Shown: positions 1-13,299, counted from the first letter of the stretch. The stretch: DNA of 64,000 nt from Megaleporinus macrocephalus (GCA_021613375.1 CM038711.1:16828194-16892193); one strand, 5' to 3'. Numbers and translations: made by a program. The notes: generated from the sequence alone by a model not told the origin.

Positions 1-263
1 ACCTAGCCCATTTGTGGACTCATTCATTTAGTTGTTTATAATGTTATTGCATATTTTTATGTCTATTTGATTCATAATTCAGAAACTGCATTAATTTATT
101 TAAAAAGATGCAATAAAAAACAACTAATTCAATTACTTTTTATTAAAACAGCATGAACATGAACAGCAACATGAAAGAAATAAAAGTCAAAAAAGTCATT
201 TTGTGGTAGTTTATGTATTCATTAAACAATAATCAGTAAACAAACAGGCAAACAAACACATTC

Positions 264-390
264 TGATTAGCCATAACATTAAAACCGCCTCCTTGTGGCG
301 TTATCCAAGTGCCCTTATATAGTAACTGGAGCTCACAAAATTACCAGATATTGTAGAAACAAGGTATTGGTTTTAATGGTATGGCTGATA
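264..390. mobile_element. Short MITE-like element with 23-bp terminal inverted repeats
   Basis: The left end GATTAGCCATAACATTAAAACC and the right end GGTTTTAATGGTATGGCTGATA are inverted copies with two or three mismatches, 127 bases apart. No coding content. The terminus (ATTAAAACC...ATGGCTGAT) recurs at 10433-10456, so this is a dispersed family in this genome. A CA dinucleotide run follows at 394-411. Confidence 0.7.
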
Positions 391-479
391 TTCCACACAC
401 ACACACACACAAATACATAATTAAATAAATTATTCAGTATTCATACTACAATGTTAAAATGACAAACTACATCATATAT

Positions 480-700
480 ATATACTGCAATGACATGGTG
501 GTGGTATGTTTGTATGTTGCGCTGGTAGTGGCTCAGACACAGCAGTGCTGCTGTAGTTTTTAAACACAAGTGTCACTGCTGGACAGAGAAAAGTCCAGCA
601 ACCAGAAAAATCCAGCCAATAGCATTCTGTAGGCAGCATCCCACCACCATCATATTCTTGCAGTGATGAGAGGCTAACAAAATTGGACTGCATTCACTGA
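480..700. repeat. Fold-back fragment of the GGTGGTGG / CAGACACAGCAG repeat family
   Basis: The segment contains GACATGGTGGTGG near 493 and an inverted counterpart CCACCACCATCATATTC near 640, with CAGACACAGCAGTGCTGC between. The same motifs occur at 9990-10460, so both are pieces of one dispersed fish repeat. Small open frames here are not genes. Confidence 0.55.
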
Positions 701-3700
701 CTAGGAGTCCTAGATCGTAAATACAATTACACACACACACACACTTGAAATCTGACTTCAAATGAACATCTGTAGAATAAATTTTAAAGGAGAAAAACAA
801 ACACAAATGACTAACATGTTTGGGAACAACACAACAGTAATGGTCAAAGCCTGTTTGTCCTCGCTGACCTCTCTTTTTTGCTCCCAACCCTGTCAGGTGC
901 AAGTCTTGCCCCGGAGTAGAATGAGTTCTTCCTGGCTGCTCCTTTAACAAAGAAAAAAACTGAAAATTAAATATTTTTTTTAAGAAATAACATATAATAA
1001 TGCTTAGTATATGTGTACATTTTCTGTTTAGTTTCAGATTTGTGGACATTTTTGGTTTTAATCTAAAGCACTATGGTAACATTACACAAGTGGAAACAAT
1101 TGCTACATGGTCGGGGATATTTTTGCCTGTGTGTATAATAAAACAGAGAGCAGCTCACTGGTGTTCAAAGGCTGCACAGATATGTGTAGGTTAAGAGAAG
1201 CCCAAATATTGTATTGCAATAGTGTATGTATAAGGAGCAAGAGGGGGTTCGCTGGTGACTTAATGTCTGAAGGGTTATGGAACAACCACAGGTTTAAAAG
1301 AACATTCGCAATGTAACGTTATTCTCTATTACAACACAGTTACTTCCGAACCTGCAAAGTGAATGGCTGAGAGACATTCTGTAACAGAAGCTCTTCAAGT
1401 ATTACACCACCACATACACACATAATTTAGCAACAATGTCAGTGCTTCCAAAAAAAATCCTTAAAAACTGCCAGAATGAATTTACTGTATGTTGTTATTG
1501 CAGTAACCACAAAAAACACCTAAAAGGAAACAAAACTTTTATAATGTACAGTAAGCCACTCATAGTGCTGTGCTCTACATAACGCAAAGCCAGTTCACTC
1601 GGTTCTGCTGCATTACTCCAAATACACCCAGTGAGGCTGTTTGTTTTATAACAGGATAATATCGCTAATCGTAATAATTTTTTTGGATAATTATTGTTTG
1701 CCTAAATTTACATTATCGCCCAAGCCTACTGTAATATCGCCGTTATGGCCATTGCTTGTAACCTTGGGAAATTGGGAAATTATTAACTAGTATGTTTTGA
1801 ACAGCAGCTGTGTGTCACATGAACGAAGCATACGAATAAAGCTGTTACAGGTTGTCTTTTAAAAGCTGACAGCTGCACAAGACTTAATCATTAATTGCGC
1901 AATTCATAATATGGATAATTATAAATTAGATTAATAACAATCAAAATAGTTGTTTGTTGTATCCCTATTATTAAACATGTGACTTGAACATATTCATAAA
2001 TGTAATCTGACTCAATGAACCAGAAACCAAAAGTCATAAAGTACCACAATATTTCATGGAGGTCTAAAAAATAAGAAATGATAAACATTTTTGTAATTTA
2101 CTGAAAACTGAAATCTGAGGGGAAATTGTTATGACCTCACTGGGTGATGACGTCGCAATATCATAGCTGCGACAATTAAATGATAAAAAATGACTAATAC
2201 AATAGTAGCTCTATTGATATAGTTCTCCTTCTGCTCAAAAGAGGATAGTATTGTATAAAGAGAGATTTGATTTGATTTTCTGTCATATGTTCCAAAAGGT
2301 TGGAAGAGAAGCATGTTGTGTTACTACATTACAACACCTTTACTTTTATAATAGCTTAATGCTTAATAATTGTTTGCAGACTGGACACACAGCAGTGCAA
2401 ATTCTAAGAGACAGGCAGGCTAGGCTAGCACCTGCATTCTCTTACGCAGTCATGCTGTTGAAAGATGCATAAAGTGGCTTGGTGTTGTCATGCTGAAATA
2501 ATAAGCATAGGTCTCCCTGAAAAAGACAGAGTCTAGAAGGCAGCATATATTTAGCGTTAATGGTGTCTTTAAAGATGTGGAAGTTACCCATTAATAACTA
2601 CCATTGTAAGAAGTGGTAAAAAGCTCTCTATTGTATGTCAAAGGAACAGTTACAGACCTTCAAGGACATGTTTCACCTGATTTTATTACAGAATTTATTT
2701 ATTAAAAAACACTGCCAGCTCCATGCCAGCCTGGTCTTGCAATGAAGCGGCAGGGTGGGCAATACTCATACTGTTGAAATGACATGGGTTTCATGAGTTT
2801 TATCTTTACTGTCCTTATTTCTCTCTCATCTGTGATCTTTTAGCAACAAAATGGAAGAATTACTTCTGCTCATCCAAATCAACAAGGACTCCTCAGCCGA
2901 TTTGTAGTATTTTTTACTGAGACCTTGCTTTCTGAGCTGACCCCGGACAGTGCACTGCACCTTCCCAGTTTTCAGCTGCACAGAGCAGACAAAGGTGCAG
3001 GCAAAGCTCAGCGGCAAAAGCAAGGGGGAAGGTATTAGCTTTTGTACCAACAAGGCATTGCGACACTGTTAAATCATGTTCCCCTCATCTCTTGTACAAT
3101 GTGTACAATTTACATTGTAGTACTTTCTGTATAAATTAATTGCTTATAGAGGTTTAGCTTAATTACTACTTTCAATTTGAGATTTAAACAAACTTATCCC
3201 TAGTGTGCACCAATACCTTTCTAATAAAGACTATTTTTCTGGTCCTGGTCCCAACTGAGGCAAGCAGGAAAGACCTAGACTTAGAGATTAAATGTAGTAG
3301 AATTTCAACTGACTGAACATGAAACCGAACTGAGATTGAAATTAGTTTAATCACAATTCAGTTCTCTGTCTCTCTCCTTCATTCTCTTAAAAGCTCAGTG
3401 AATGATCTACAGTCCGACAGTGATTCATGTTTCCTTAGTCAAGGTCGCTTAGGCACCCTTGATCTAGTGGCCATAATCATGCCCCCCTGCCAGGCAAAGG
3501 TAAAATGCCTTATATCCTTTTTGACCTTGATCTAGCATGAGATACATGATACATGTTTTGCAGATGTTTGAATTATCCATGTTACAACTAAGAAATGATA
3601 AAATATCAAATTTTTCACAATTAAAAAAAGTTATTCCCCACCCTCAAATATGATTATTAATTGAATGCAACTTTAATGCTTGGCTTTCTTTACAGTTTGG

Positions 3701-3888
3701 TCGGTAACTAAATGTTATACCTTTTAAACTTAAACTGAGGTAGTGAGGTGGTGTGGGAGGGGCTAGGGTTTTACGTCAAAACTAAGTTCCTTTTATTTTG
3801 CCACAATTGTAAATGCAAACAAACCAAATACTGAGCAAACAAAAATTAACTTGACATTTAATCAGATTAACTAGTTAACTAGTTAATC
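701..3888. other. No gene recognised
   Basis: AT-rich DNA with a short CA run near 730. I see no conserved protein signature, no tRNA-like fold and no clear transposon end. Short open frames on both strands are of the length expected by chance. Confidence 0.6.
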
Positions 3889-4475
3889 CTAAAACTTCAT
3901 CCAAATGAAATGAAAAATGAGACAATAAAAGCTAGCTCCTTGCTTGCACTTGTACATGCTTTGCCCATGCAGAGCCTGCAATTCAGAAGTTAGCGAGGAT
4001 ATATAGGAGGATCTTGTGTTGACGACTGTAGAAAAGTCAAGAAGAATAAGAACTAATGACAATTTGGCCAATCTTGCTGCGTAGAGTTTTCAGTGTCTGT
4101 AGAATGGGCTGGTTTGAAGCCAGGCTGGTTGGGGTTCTGGAGCAGGTTCTGGGTAAGAAAGAGGAACCGTTGATTATACACAGCATGCATAAGAATTTTT
4201 GATAGGAAAGAAAGGAGTGATAGTGGTTGGTAGCTATTCAAGCTATCCAGTGTGGGCTTTTTCAGGATGGGAACCACCCTGGTGGTCTTGAATGCTGATG
4301 GGACATAAACTGATAACAAGGAGCTGGTTATGATAAACGGAACAAAGGGCAGCACGTCCATGGAGACTGCCTGGAGGAGTGTGAATGAAATGAGATCCAG
4401 TGGGCTGGGATCCTGAATTTAGGTAACTGAAGGACAACTTCCATGAAAAGAGAAGAGAAGCAGATTAGGGAATTA
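3889..4475 (-). pseudogene. CR1/L2-type LINE reverse transcriptase fragment, minus strand
   Basis: Read from about 4470 downwards, the minus strand gives MDVLPFVPFIITSSLLS, then AFKTTRVVPILKKPTLDS, LSFLSKILMHAVYNQ and NQPGFKPAHSTDTE. These are the fingers and palm start of CR1/L2-clade reverse transcriptase. After a frameshift near 4060 it continues as LVLILLDFSTVVNT, matching the usual SSVLILLDLSAAFDTV. It stops at about 3889, before the catalytic YADD, so it is truncated at both ends. A closely related copy in better condition lies at 26880-28450 (+). It faces a second LINE fragment head to head at 4545. Confidence 0.85.
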
Positions 4476-4544
4476 ATAGCAAGAGGATGAGGACTAGTTA
4501 AGGAAGTAGAGACAGAAAAAAAGACTGGTGGATTTACAGTACAG

Positions 4545-5365
4545 AGACTGCTTTAGTTAAAATAACAAATGATTTTCTTCTTGCTTCTTTCTTCTCTAAT
4601 CAGGGCCACAGATATCTGCTGGTACTACTCAATCTAAGTGCAGCTTTTGACACTATAGATCACTCTAGTCTCTTAGAAAGATTAGAAAATATGGTTGGAA
4701 TCACAGGAATAGTGTTATTCTGTTACACATCCTACCTCACTGACCGGTTTCTGTTCATACAATAAATAATGAATCATCTAATTATACAAGAGTGAAATAT
4801 GGAGTTCCACAGAGAAAAAATATAATATTGTGTAATGGATATAAGAATTTCCTTTTTTTAAACCCATATATAACAGAAGTTTTCCTTCTCAGTCCAAAGG
4901 CTGCTCGGAATAAATGTTTACATTTATTGTTAAACCTTGCTGACTTCTCGGTAGTTCCTGGTTCCAAAAAATCTTGGTGTGACAACACATAGGTAATATT
5001 ACAAGGACAGCATTTCTTCACCTCTGAAACATTTCAAAGTTAAGAAATGCATTATCTATGCTTGATACTGAAAACATGCCTTTATAACCTCAAGGCTAGA
5101 TTACTGTAATGCATTATTGTCAAGATGCTCCAGCAGTAACCTGAATAAACTTCAGTTAGTTCAGAACGCTGCAGCTAGAGTACTAACTAAAACCAGGAAA
5201 TTTGACCACATTGGCCCAGTTTTATCAGCATTACACTGGCTTCCTGTTGACTATGAAATTATTTTATTGACATATAAAGCCCTGACACAGTCTCATTTTT
5301 GAAGTCTAGACTGAAAACATACTTGTTTAGTTTAGATTTTGGTGATTAATCTTCCCCTTTAGATA
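4545..5365 (+). pseudogene. CR1/L2-type LINE reverse transcriptase fragment, internally deleted
   Basis: Near 4603 the + strand reads [20 protein letters not shown], the palm motif of CR1/L2 reverse transcriptase, followed by LLERLENMVGI. A second block (about 5080-5300) reads LNKLQLVQNAAARVLTKTRK then ALHWLPVDYEI, the C-terminal region of the same family. Between them the YADD segment is missing (a remnant of YGVPQ is followed by unrelated sequence), so the copy carries an internal deletion plus frameshifts. The same 3' segment occurs at 22353-22870 with near-identical wording, so both derive from one subfamily. Confidence 0.85.
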
Positions 5366-5529
5366 AAGGCAGGAGTTGCTGCAGACCATTACAGACGTCC
5401 ACATTTGTAGCGGATACCTCCTCTACATTTTGTCCAGTGGCTAGTAAGGTCACTCCCTGCAATTAACATCTTGGAATAATCTGAAACCACACCTGCATAG
5501 ACCGTGCTGGAAACCAGTAGAGATCATGT

Positions 5530-5770
5530 TAGTTAACTAGCATCACCAGCAAGTTTTTGCTGGGCAACCAGCACTGCCATGCTGGTAGACCAGCTAAAAA
5601 AACGACCGGCCAGCACTCACCAACATAAACCAAGGTTTTGCTGGTCATCTGCTGGTTTTATGTATGCTAATACCGTTTGACCAAACTAAATCAATAATAT
5701 TATGCCGGTCAGCCAGCTTAATCAGCAATCCAGAACTAAATCAGTGCTAACCAGCAGACCATTTAGATAT
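5530..5770. repeat. ACCAGC / GCTGGT-rich interspersed repeat
   Basis: The motif ACCAGC and its complement GCTGGT recur many times (ACCAGCACTGCCATGCTGGT, TTTGCTGGTCATCTGCTGG, CTAACCAGCAGACC), giving many short inverted repeats. This resembles a non-coding repeat common in teleosts. No coding potential and no clear ends seen. Confidence 0.55.
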
Positions 5771-8700
5771 GTGCACTTTCTGATGGGCACGAATAATCTT
5801 CACTTTCACTATAGAAAGTCACAGTTATACTTTTCTTTGTGTGTGTTGGTGTGTTGGTGTGTTGTAGTGCCTCGTGACAAATGCTGGTGATAACAACGCG
5901 GCAAGAGTAGTCATCACAAGCCCAAAGAAAATGATATCCATTATTTCTAAGAACAGTTTAAAGAGGGACTTTTCCAAAGAAGCAACATTTTTGGATTGCT
6001 TTGTTTAATTATATTGTTTTTGCTTTGCATAGCAAAGTCTGATAGCAACTGATGTGTTTATTGCTAAAGGTTTTCTGAAGTACTCTCAAGCCCATGTGGG
6101 TATCTTCATTACACAAACATCACAACAGTGCTGTTTGAAAGATCTTAGGTTACAGGCATTTAATCTGGTTTTTAGCCTTGCCTGTAATTCAAAGGTAACA
6201 TCCCATTAATGCTGAGTGGGACACATATGCATTGTGGAGCAACATATGCAACTACGTGTGGCACATTATGAATATATAGCATATGTCAAAGTAGCAGATG
6301 AAATGAAAATCCACTTTTACTACAAAATTGATGTCCTTAGTTTCCAAACAATTACTGGATATTGGTAAAAGAAAAGGTGAAATTGTGGTAAACATGCCTC
6401 CTTCCCTTTTTTAGAATATTGTTTTCAGTTGAACATAGGTCAAACTGAATTTTGCTCTCTGTTTTTATTTAAAATTGTATCTGCTGTCTAACATTTTTGA
6501 TGCTACAAGAATATATATATGACTTTTTAAAAGACTCTAATTCTAAAGTATGATTACAGTTTCTGTCATAGTGAGAAGGTGTTCAATCCATGTGTTGAAC
6601 TGCAGTATGCAGAACATAAAGCCTGAAGCAGTGAACTAAAAAAAGACTAGCAGCCTGGCAACAGGAAGTTTAGAGATTAAGAAAAGTAGAATGTTCATCT
6701 GTGGAAAAGGTGTAGTGAACCTAATGAATGTTAGTAGAGTGGTGGCTATAACATGTTAGAAAAACATTTATAACCATATCTGACAAAGGTTACTCTTCTT
6801 CATCTTCATCACAATGCCATTTGGCCTCTTCTGAGACAGGAATGAAGTTCTAATAAGGCATTGATTTTTTTCTTTGCCTCCCGAGAGTGGGGCTGTAATT
6901 GTCATATGTTTGACCCTACAACTCATTGCGTGAAGCAGTGGAAGATGGTGCTCATCCACAGCTATTGATTGGGCCCCCAGGATGGCTTTGGCAACCTGGG
7001 TAATTTGGTGGACCCAAGTGTATTGTGAATATGTCAGCAGACTGTAGATGGTGCACTGTCAAGCCATTCAGTTTGTAATGTATGGACAGTCAGTCATTTC
7101 CCTGCATCTGTGAAATGGTGTGGAAAACAGGAAAAAGACACAGGCCCTCAAATTCATCAATCCTGATAGCACTGTCTGTGACCTTCTGGAATACTAAATT
7201 TCAAGAAAAGGGAACTGAAGGTTTGAGCCTAGCTGCACACATTCATGCACACACAAACAGCAATGCAATACATAATTCAGCTTTATGGAAATATGGTTCT
7301 TTTCCACCTGCCTGTACTACATGGTAGGAGAACAGGAAGTAGAAATTCTGGAACAGGATTAAGCTTTATGATTTATTTAGTTATGGTGGGCAGTGTCAGG
7401 ATTTAGGTGCCTTGTAGACCCGGGGGGGGGCAGGCCACAAGCTAATCCTGACCTGGAACAAAAGTACACTGGTCCTTCATGTACAGTATAGTCCATAAAT
7501 AATTAAACAATCACATCGTAGTTCTGGTTTGATGTTGTACTTCAACATATTAGATTTGATTTTGAGGGTATGTACTGTATGTACGTTTTGTGATCTATAT
7601 GCTTGTCAAAAAAGGGTACTGTGCAGGTAGACTTTTGTACACAGTGTAAGTTATCAAATATTTAATGGGTTCCTTAAGGTGTATTTTCTAGCCATTTTAA
7701 TAGAAAAATAAAATACAAATCCAGCAATCAAGACAGGAAGTTACACCAGTGCCTGTTATGATTTCTTTGCACTGATGCAGTTAAAAAAACAGCTCATGAT
7801 GATGAAAACTGGGATAATGGGATCATTTATTTGTTCATCATACATTTTTCGATGAGTAATATGCAAAAGTCTCCTTCAGCTTCTTTCTCTTCCTCTCCTG
7901 TTTACTGTAAATAAAATAAGATTTATAAGATTTATAATTTTATTTTTACTTTAACTGGCAAAAATGTTACTTGACTGGCCTTCAGCAGAGCTGTCACCTC
8001 TCGAAAACAAATCCTGTACATCCTTAGGTTGAGGAACTGTGTTATGGTTAATACTGTGACACCCAAAAACCTAAGAAGAGAAATATAAAAACAAAGAATA
8101 TAAACAACAATCAATAGCATTCTCTCTATTCAATTATTTTTTTACCCTGCCACTCCCTATGAAGTTTCTTAAAATTTACACTTAAAAATTAACTAAAGTC
8201 TTTAAACCTGAAGTTATTCTGCCAAGAAGCAACCAGTAAAAACGTGATAGCTGTATTAGCATTTATTTGTCACATATCCGTCTTGTAGGTACAGATTTGT
8301 GTAGGTATTTCCTTTTGTAACTGTGACTACATAACCGTTTACTATTTCACTCAGCAGATGAAATTTATTGATTAAAGCCAAATGTTTACTTTAGTAGACT
8401 TTAAGATAAAATTCTGTCAAGTCTTTAGTGGTTGCTGACCAACGTTTTCAGAAATATTACCGCTAGAGCCCCATCCCCGGATCTGATACGCCTGGCCAGA
8501 GGTTACACATTACCTCAGTGCTAAACAGTGGAGGATTGCCTGAGAGCAGCAGCAACAGCACATCCACAGTTCACTCCCCCATCTCAGTTTATTGTACATT
8601 TGGTCACAGCTGATTGCACAGCTGAATAATGACAATGAACTGACCTAGCAACACCCCTGCTGCGAGGTATCTGCTGAACTTGTTATTAAACAAAACTGTG

Positions 8701-9985
8701 TTCTTATGTTGGTTGGATTTCAGCATAGATTCATAGTGTATACTGTTTTATTGTAAGCTTTAGTGATAGGTTCCTGATGTTGTCATATTATCAAACATTT
8801 TAATTAACATTTATAGTTTTCTAGTCTGCTTTTGTAAATGAAAATTTTAAATACAGAATAAATTACCAAACCAAATGCCAGAGGAATGAAGAATGTTGTT
8901 TATTCTGCAAAGTTTCTCATCTGCGGGAGAGCTGCAAATACACAGCGTCTCACTCTCAAATAATTAGTTACGAGTGCTCATTATATAGTTCCCCCACAAA
9001 AGTCTGTGCTCTTCCTGTGGTTCGCGAAGTTCCACAAAAATGTTTATATAAATCTTCCACCAAACTTCGCGGGATGTCATAAACATAAAAATCTGTGACT
9101 GCTCATATTAAAATTTGGCTTGTTCTCTACCTTTTATGTTCTCTTCTTTCCTGTTATAAAAACAGATCATCATTGTGGGATTTACAGTCATTACATAATT
9201 ATATCAAAATAATTGTAAATGTAGGCATGCACACACAAACTTATATCATTTTATTTAAAAAATATAGTTTTAAATTTTATCCTTTATACTGATTAATCCC
9301 TCACAAACCCAAACACAGCAGATCAGACATGGGCTGTTGATATTAGAAGTTGTGGTTAAATAGCATGTTAAATTACTTGCTGTAAACAGGACTGTGTCAG
9401 GCAATCACTGTCTTATCAACACAACCATAAACCAGCAGCTTCATGGCAAGCTCAGATGCTGGGTTACTCTGCCAGTAGAAAATATTGCATTGAAAGTTTC
9501 AGCAGCCATGCAGAACTAAATCATCGTCCTCAGTCCTTCATCTCATTCTCTTTTAGGTTCTTTAACTGTCGTCATTGCACCAAATCTCCCTCTCTCATCC
9601 TTGCGCTTCTCAATCACACATGCATAGCTTGCATAACAGATGAATTAGTGGCAAGCTCATTATTCATGTCTAATTACATTCGCAGATTATCTGGCTGATA
9701 CCAAAGCCCAGACCCAGACAGCTGTCTCTTTTTTTGCTTGTATCCTCGAATTCTCTTTTTTCTTAGTCATGTGCTTGATATGGTGAATACACAGATCAGG
9801 CCACCTTCTTGTATATATTGTCTGTTTTATCAGCTCCACTTACCATATAGGAACACTTTGTTGTTAAACAATTACAGACTGTAGATTATCTGATTCGCTG
9901 CATACATTGTTTATCCCCTTTTAATCGGTTCTTTAATGGTCAGAATCCCCACAGAACTACCACAGAAAAGATACTATTAGGGAGG
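5771..9985. other. No gene recognised
   Basis: AT-rich sequence without a recognisable exon, RNA gene or transposase. Minor items: a nine-G run at 7422, and a short inverted pair CGCGAAGTT (about 9024) and AACTTCGCG (about 9063). Short open frames appear to be chance. Confidence 0.55.
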
Positions 9986-9987
9986 TT

Positions 9988-10460
9988 GACCATTCTCAAC
10001 ACTGCAGTAACACTAATGTGATGGTGGTGTGTTGATGTGTGTTGTGCTAGTATGAGTGAATCAGACACAGCAAAAGATAAGCTACCGTTTCTGACTTTTT
10101 ACATCTACAAGGTGGACCAGCAAGGTAGGCGTGTGTAATAGAGTGAATGGACACAGCTCCAGCAGCACTGCTATGTCACATCCATTCGTACCAGCACAAC
10201 ACACACTAACACCTCACCAGGACGCCAGTGTCACTGAAGTGCTGAGAATGACCCACTACCCAAATAGTAAGTGGCCTTGGGGGTGTCCTGATCATTGAAG
10301 GACAGAGTGAAACTGACTAACAGCGTATGCAGAGAAACAGATGAGCTACAGTCTGTAATTATAGATCTACAAAGTGCACCTGTATTGTAAATAGAACAGA
10401 TAAAATGGACACCAAGTGTAGATACAAGAAGGTGTTTTTAATGTTATGGCTGATCGGTGT
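9988..10460. mobile_element. Non-autonomous fold-back repeat with an ATGTTATGGCTGATCGG terminus
   Basis: Two arms of about 80 bases, roughly 9991-10072 and 10168-10250, are inverted copies at about 80% identity by eye. Each carries CAACACACA-type and CAGACACAGCA-type motifs. The right end TTTTTAATGTTATGGCTGATCGG (about 10434-10456) matches the end of the small element at 264-390. No matching left terminus is visible, so this copy is probably truncated. The family is known to me as abundant in otophysan fishes; its transposon class is not clear from sequence alone. Confidence 0.7.
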
Positions 10461-12089
10461 TTATCTGCAGTGTGTAATCTCGGAGGATATATATTTCAGT
10501 AGGGAAGTGCATAACTACTCAAGTACATTGTTATGGGTTCCAACTGTCCATATTTGAATACTGAAATCACTCTTAGGATGTTTGTTGTGCCAGAGAAAAG
10601 TCAGGGAGAAACATACAGGCTATCAATTCAATGAAAGCATGTCAAATATTAACTGGGTAAATTGTGGCGGTTTTGCTTGTATTGTGTTATAAAGTGAAGC
10701 ACAAGTACATTAAGGTGAGTGCATTGCCAAGGATACGATAGAAAATGTAGAGACTGTGCCTGTATCCAGGCCAACTACTCTAGCTGATGTTAGCTAAACC
10801 AAAAACAATAAAACAACATTTGTGTTTTCCGAATGCTACGTCTACAAACTAACATGTTCAAACATCTTCTACCGAGTATATCCTAATTGGAAGATTCGAT
10901 AAATTAGAGCACTACAGCAGCCCCAAAAGTCAATTTTTGCCACGTTTAAAAAATGCAGTCTAAAAATTATATTGAATCAAATTAAACAAGGCTAATTATG
11001 CTCTGCAGTTAATCAGTTCATGTGACTTGGCCAATATTTTCTAATAATCATCTTTATATTCCCTCTTTATCTTGCTCAAGGATGCAGCATGCAAAATTTC
11101 AGCTTGATTGGTTGTACCAAAAGTGCAAACTGCCTGGACTGACATACATGCCTAAATGGACTGGTTATCTTAGAATCTTCAAAAGCAGAGAATTACTTTT
11201 AGAAGCAGTAAAGAAAACGAATGTATGAGTATGCTGTTTTTTGAATAATTGTGGTCACATTAGTCTTATTAGTATTTTGGGCAGGTTCAGCTCAGACACA
11301 CAGACAGTTCCATTAAGAGAGACAGGGATTTAGTCACACGTGTTAAAATAATCTAGATATTACAGCCTAAGTAAAAATTGAGAGCCAGAAGGTAACAGGG
11401 ACATAAGACTTCCCTGAGAGAGTCAGTGCCCTTCTGCTGGATGTGTGAGAGTAGCAGGATGACTGCACCAACATTCTCAGTTCATCATAATACTCCATAA
11501 TAAAGAACCCCCAGGTCTGCAAGTAGGCTTTGTCTAAATCCCTAACATTGGCTGGAATGTTATACTAAAGCTTGGGGGTTTTATATTAAAAGGCTTAACC
11601 TTCTGGTGTAATTTTATTCATTTTAGGTACTAATAGTAAACCAGCAACTTGTGATCTAAATAGACTTGATGTTTAATAATAGATTAATTCACTAAGGTAC
11701 CAGGTGGCAAGGCAATTTAGAGTTTTGACTTTGTAAGTCAGTTGAACGCAGTAAATCAAGTTAATTCCAAAATCCTAGTTCATGTTCTAGCCCTGAAAAA
11801 GAACGACGACAGAGCAACAACAATGAAAATGGCAGACTGTGTAAAGAAATCTACCTTTTACCTAAAGATTAAAGATCAGATAAGTTCTACCTTTATTAAT
11901 ATCACAACACCGACCAAAACATGTAAGAAGCAGCCATGTTGTGTTATTATGTGCACGTTTTGACACATAATAAGCTAGGTCATTGGATTTCATAACTTTA
12001 ACTTTAGTAGCAATTGTAGGTGAGGTAATAGTGATTAACATAGCTAACCTGATGACCTGTTAAACACTTAATCAGAGCACAAATTATTA
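10461..12089. other. No gene recognised
   Basis: AT-rich DNA. Small open frames at 11022-11228 and 11742-11963 have no motif I recognise and no splice or start context that would support them. Confidence 0.5.
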
Positions 12090-12820
12090 AATTATTAATG
12101 AGCCAAACTACAAAAGGGAAAATGTTTTCTTTTATTTTAGTGTGTGTAAAACAGCATGTAGGCATTTTTCACCCCCACCAAGGTTACATACCTTCTATGC
12201 AGACATCAGAGAACATTTTTAAATGCTATGTAGTCTTTGGGACCTTGAGGGCTTTAGCTGTAACATTCAAACAGCAGGGCATCACAGTAATCCAACCTTG
12301 AGGTGTGAAGGCTTGAACTAGCTTTTCTGCGTCCTGTAGGGGCAGTGCATTTCTTTATTTGGCCAAATTTAGGGCCAAATAAAGAAAATCATATCTAGTA
12401 GTATTGGTTATATATGCACTAAAGGGCAAGTCAGGATTGAATGTGACACTAGGGTTTTTTACATTGCCTAGTGCAAGTAAGATGCTGTTAAGAATAGTGC
12501 TTATTAAAATACACTTGGTTTCTAGCACACTTTTGGACCATACTAAAAAAAACAAGATAAAGATCTAAGTTGAGTAGGATAAAGTTACTTTACATTCTCT
12601 CTTTTATGTAATTAAAATGTATTATTTAGCTGATATAGACAATTGTATCATTACTGTAGCAGTGGATATGTTGTGCTCCATACTGATAATGGTACCCAGT
12701 GGTGGCACACATAAGCGACAAGTCTAAGACAGAACCCTTTGGAACAACAGATGTTTGTACAAACAGATGATTTGCTTTTTACATTTACAAACTAAGGAAT
12801 TGACTATTTATGTTACTCCT
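12090..12820 (-). pseudogene. Heavily decayed CR1/L2-type LINE reverse transcriptase, minus strand
   Basis: Read on the minus strand, about 12745 downwards gives VPKGSVLDLSLM (from the family's [12 protein letters not shown]) and HIHCYSNDTIVYIS (from HCYADDTQLYIS), so the YADD active site is mutated. Lower down come NVKNPSVTFNPDLPFSAYI (12450s) and KLVQAFTPQGWITVMPCC (from LVHAFITSRLDYCNALLSGC). Several frame changes and stops are present. This stretch has the order of palm, thumb and C-terminal segments of one LINE copy, older than the others in the window. A perfect 15-bp inverted repeat lies inside it at 12350-12387. Confidence 0.7.
12350..12387. repeat. Perfect 15-bp inverted repeat with 8-base loop
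   Basis: TTTCTTTATTTGGCC at 12350-12364 is followed by an 8-base loop and GGCCAAATAAAGAAA at 12373-12387, an exact reverse complement. It lies inside the decayed LINE copy. Confidence 0.9.
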
Positions 12821-13295
12821 ATAAGGTTTTCAAGCCTGTATTTGAGTATGCTTGCCTTTGTAAGGCAGCAGGTCTGTACCTGTTAACTGTTTTTATACAT
12901 AATTGTTTTCAAATACAATAACTGTTTGGTTTTTAGTCACATTAGAGAACTTTTGAGAACTCATCATTTTCAATCAGAGAGGAGTGATAAGTTAAGCGTG
13001 CTGCAGTAAGTGCTTGGAACAGAAAAAGAACCTATGCTCAAAACTAGACAGGAACTAGACAAGGAATGAAATTTGTCATATGTTTGGTTGCAGAAATAAA
13101 CGGGCCTTATTGTTTGGAGTAAAACCAAAACAGTCGAAGACAGATACACATGCTTTACTTAGTGGGACCTTGTGGTTTGTCAAGGTGGTATAAAAATCTC
13201 AATATCTCAAATCAATATTTTCTATTTCAGAGCAAATTCCTGTAAGAATAGAGCCCTGGTAGTCTGTAGATTGCTAATAAGTAGATGTACTGTAG
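12821..13295. other. No gene recognised
   Basis: AT-rich spacer between the decayed LINE and the hexamer-based tandem repeat. No feature recognised. Confidence 0.5.
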
Positions 13296-13299
13296 ATAT

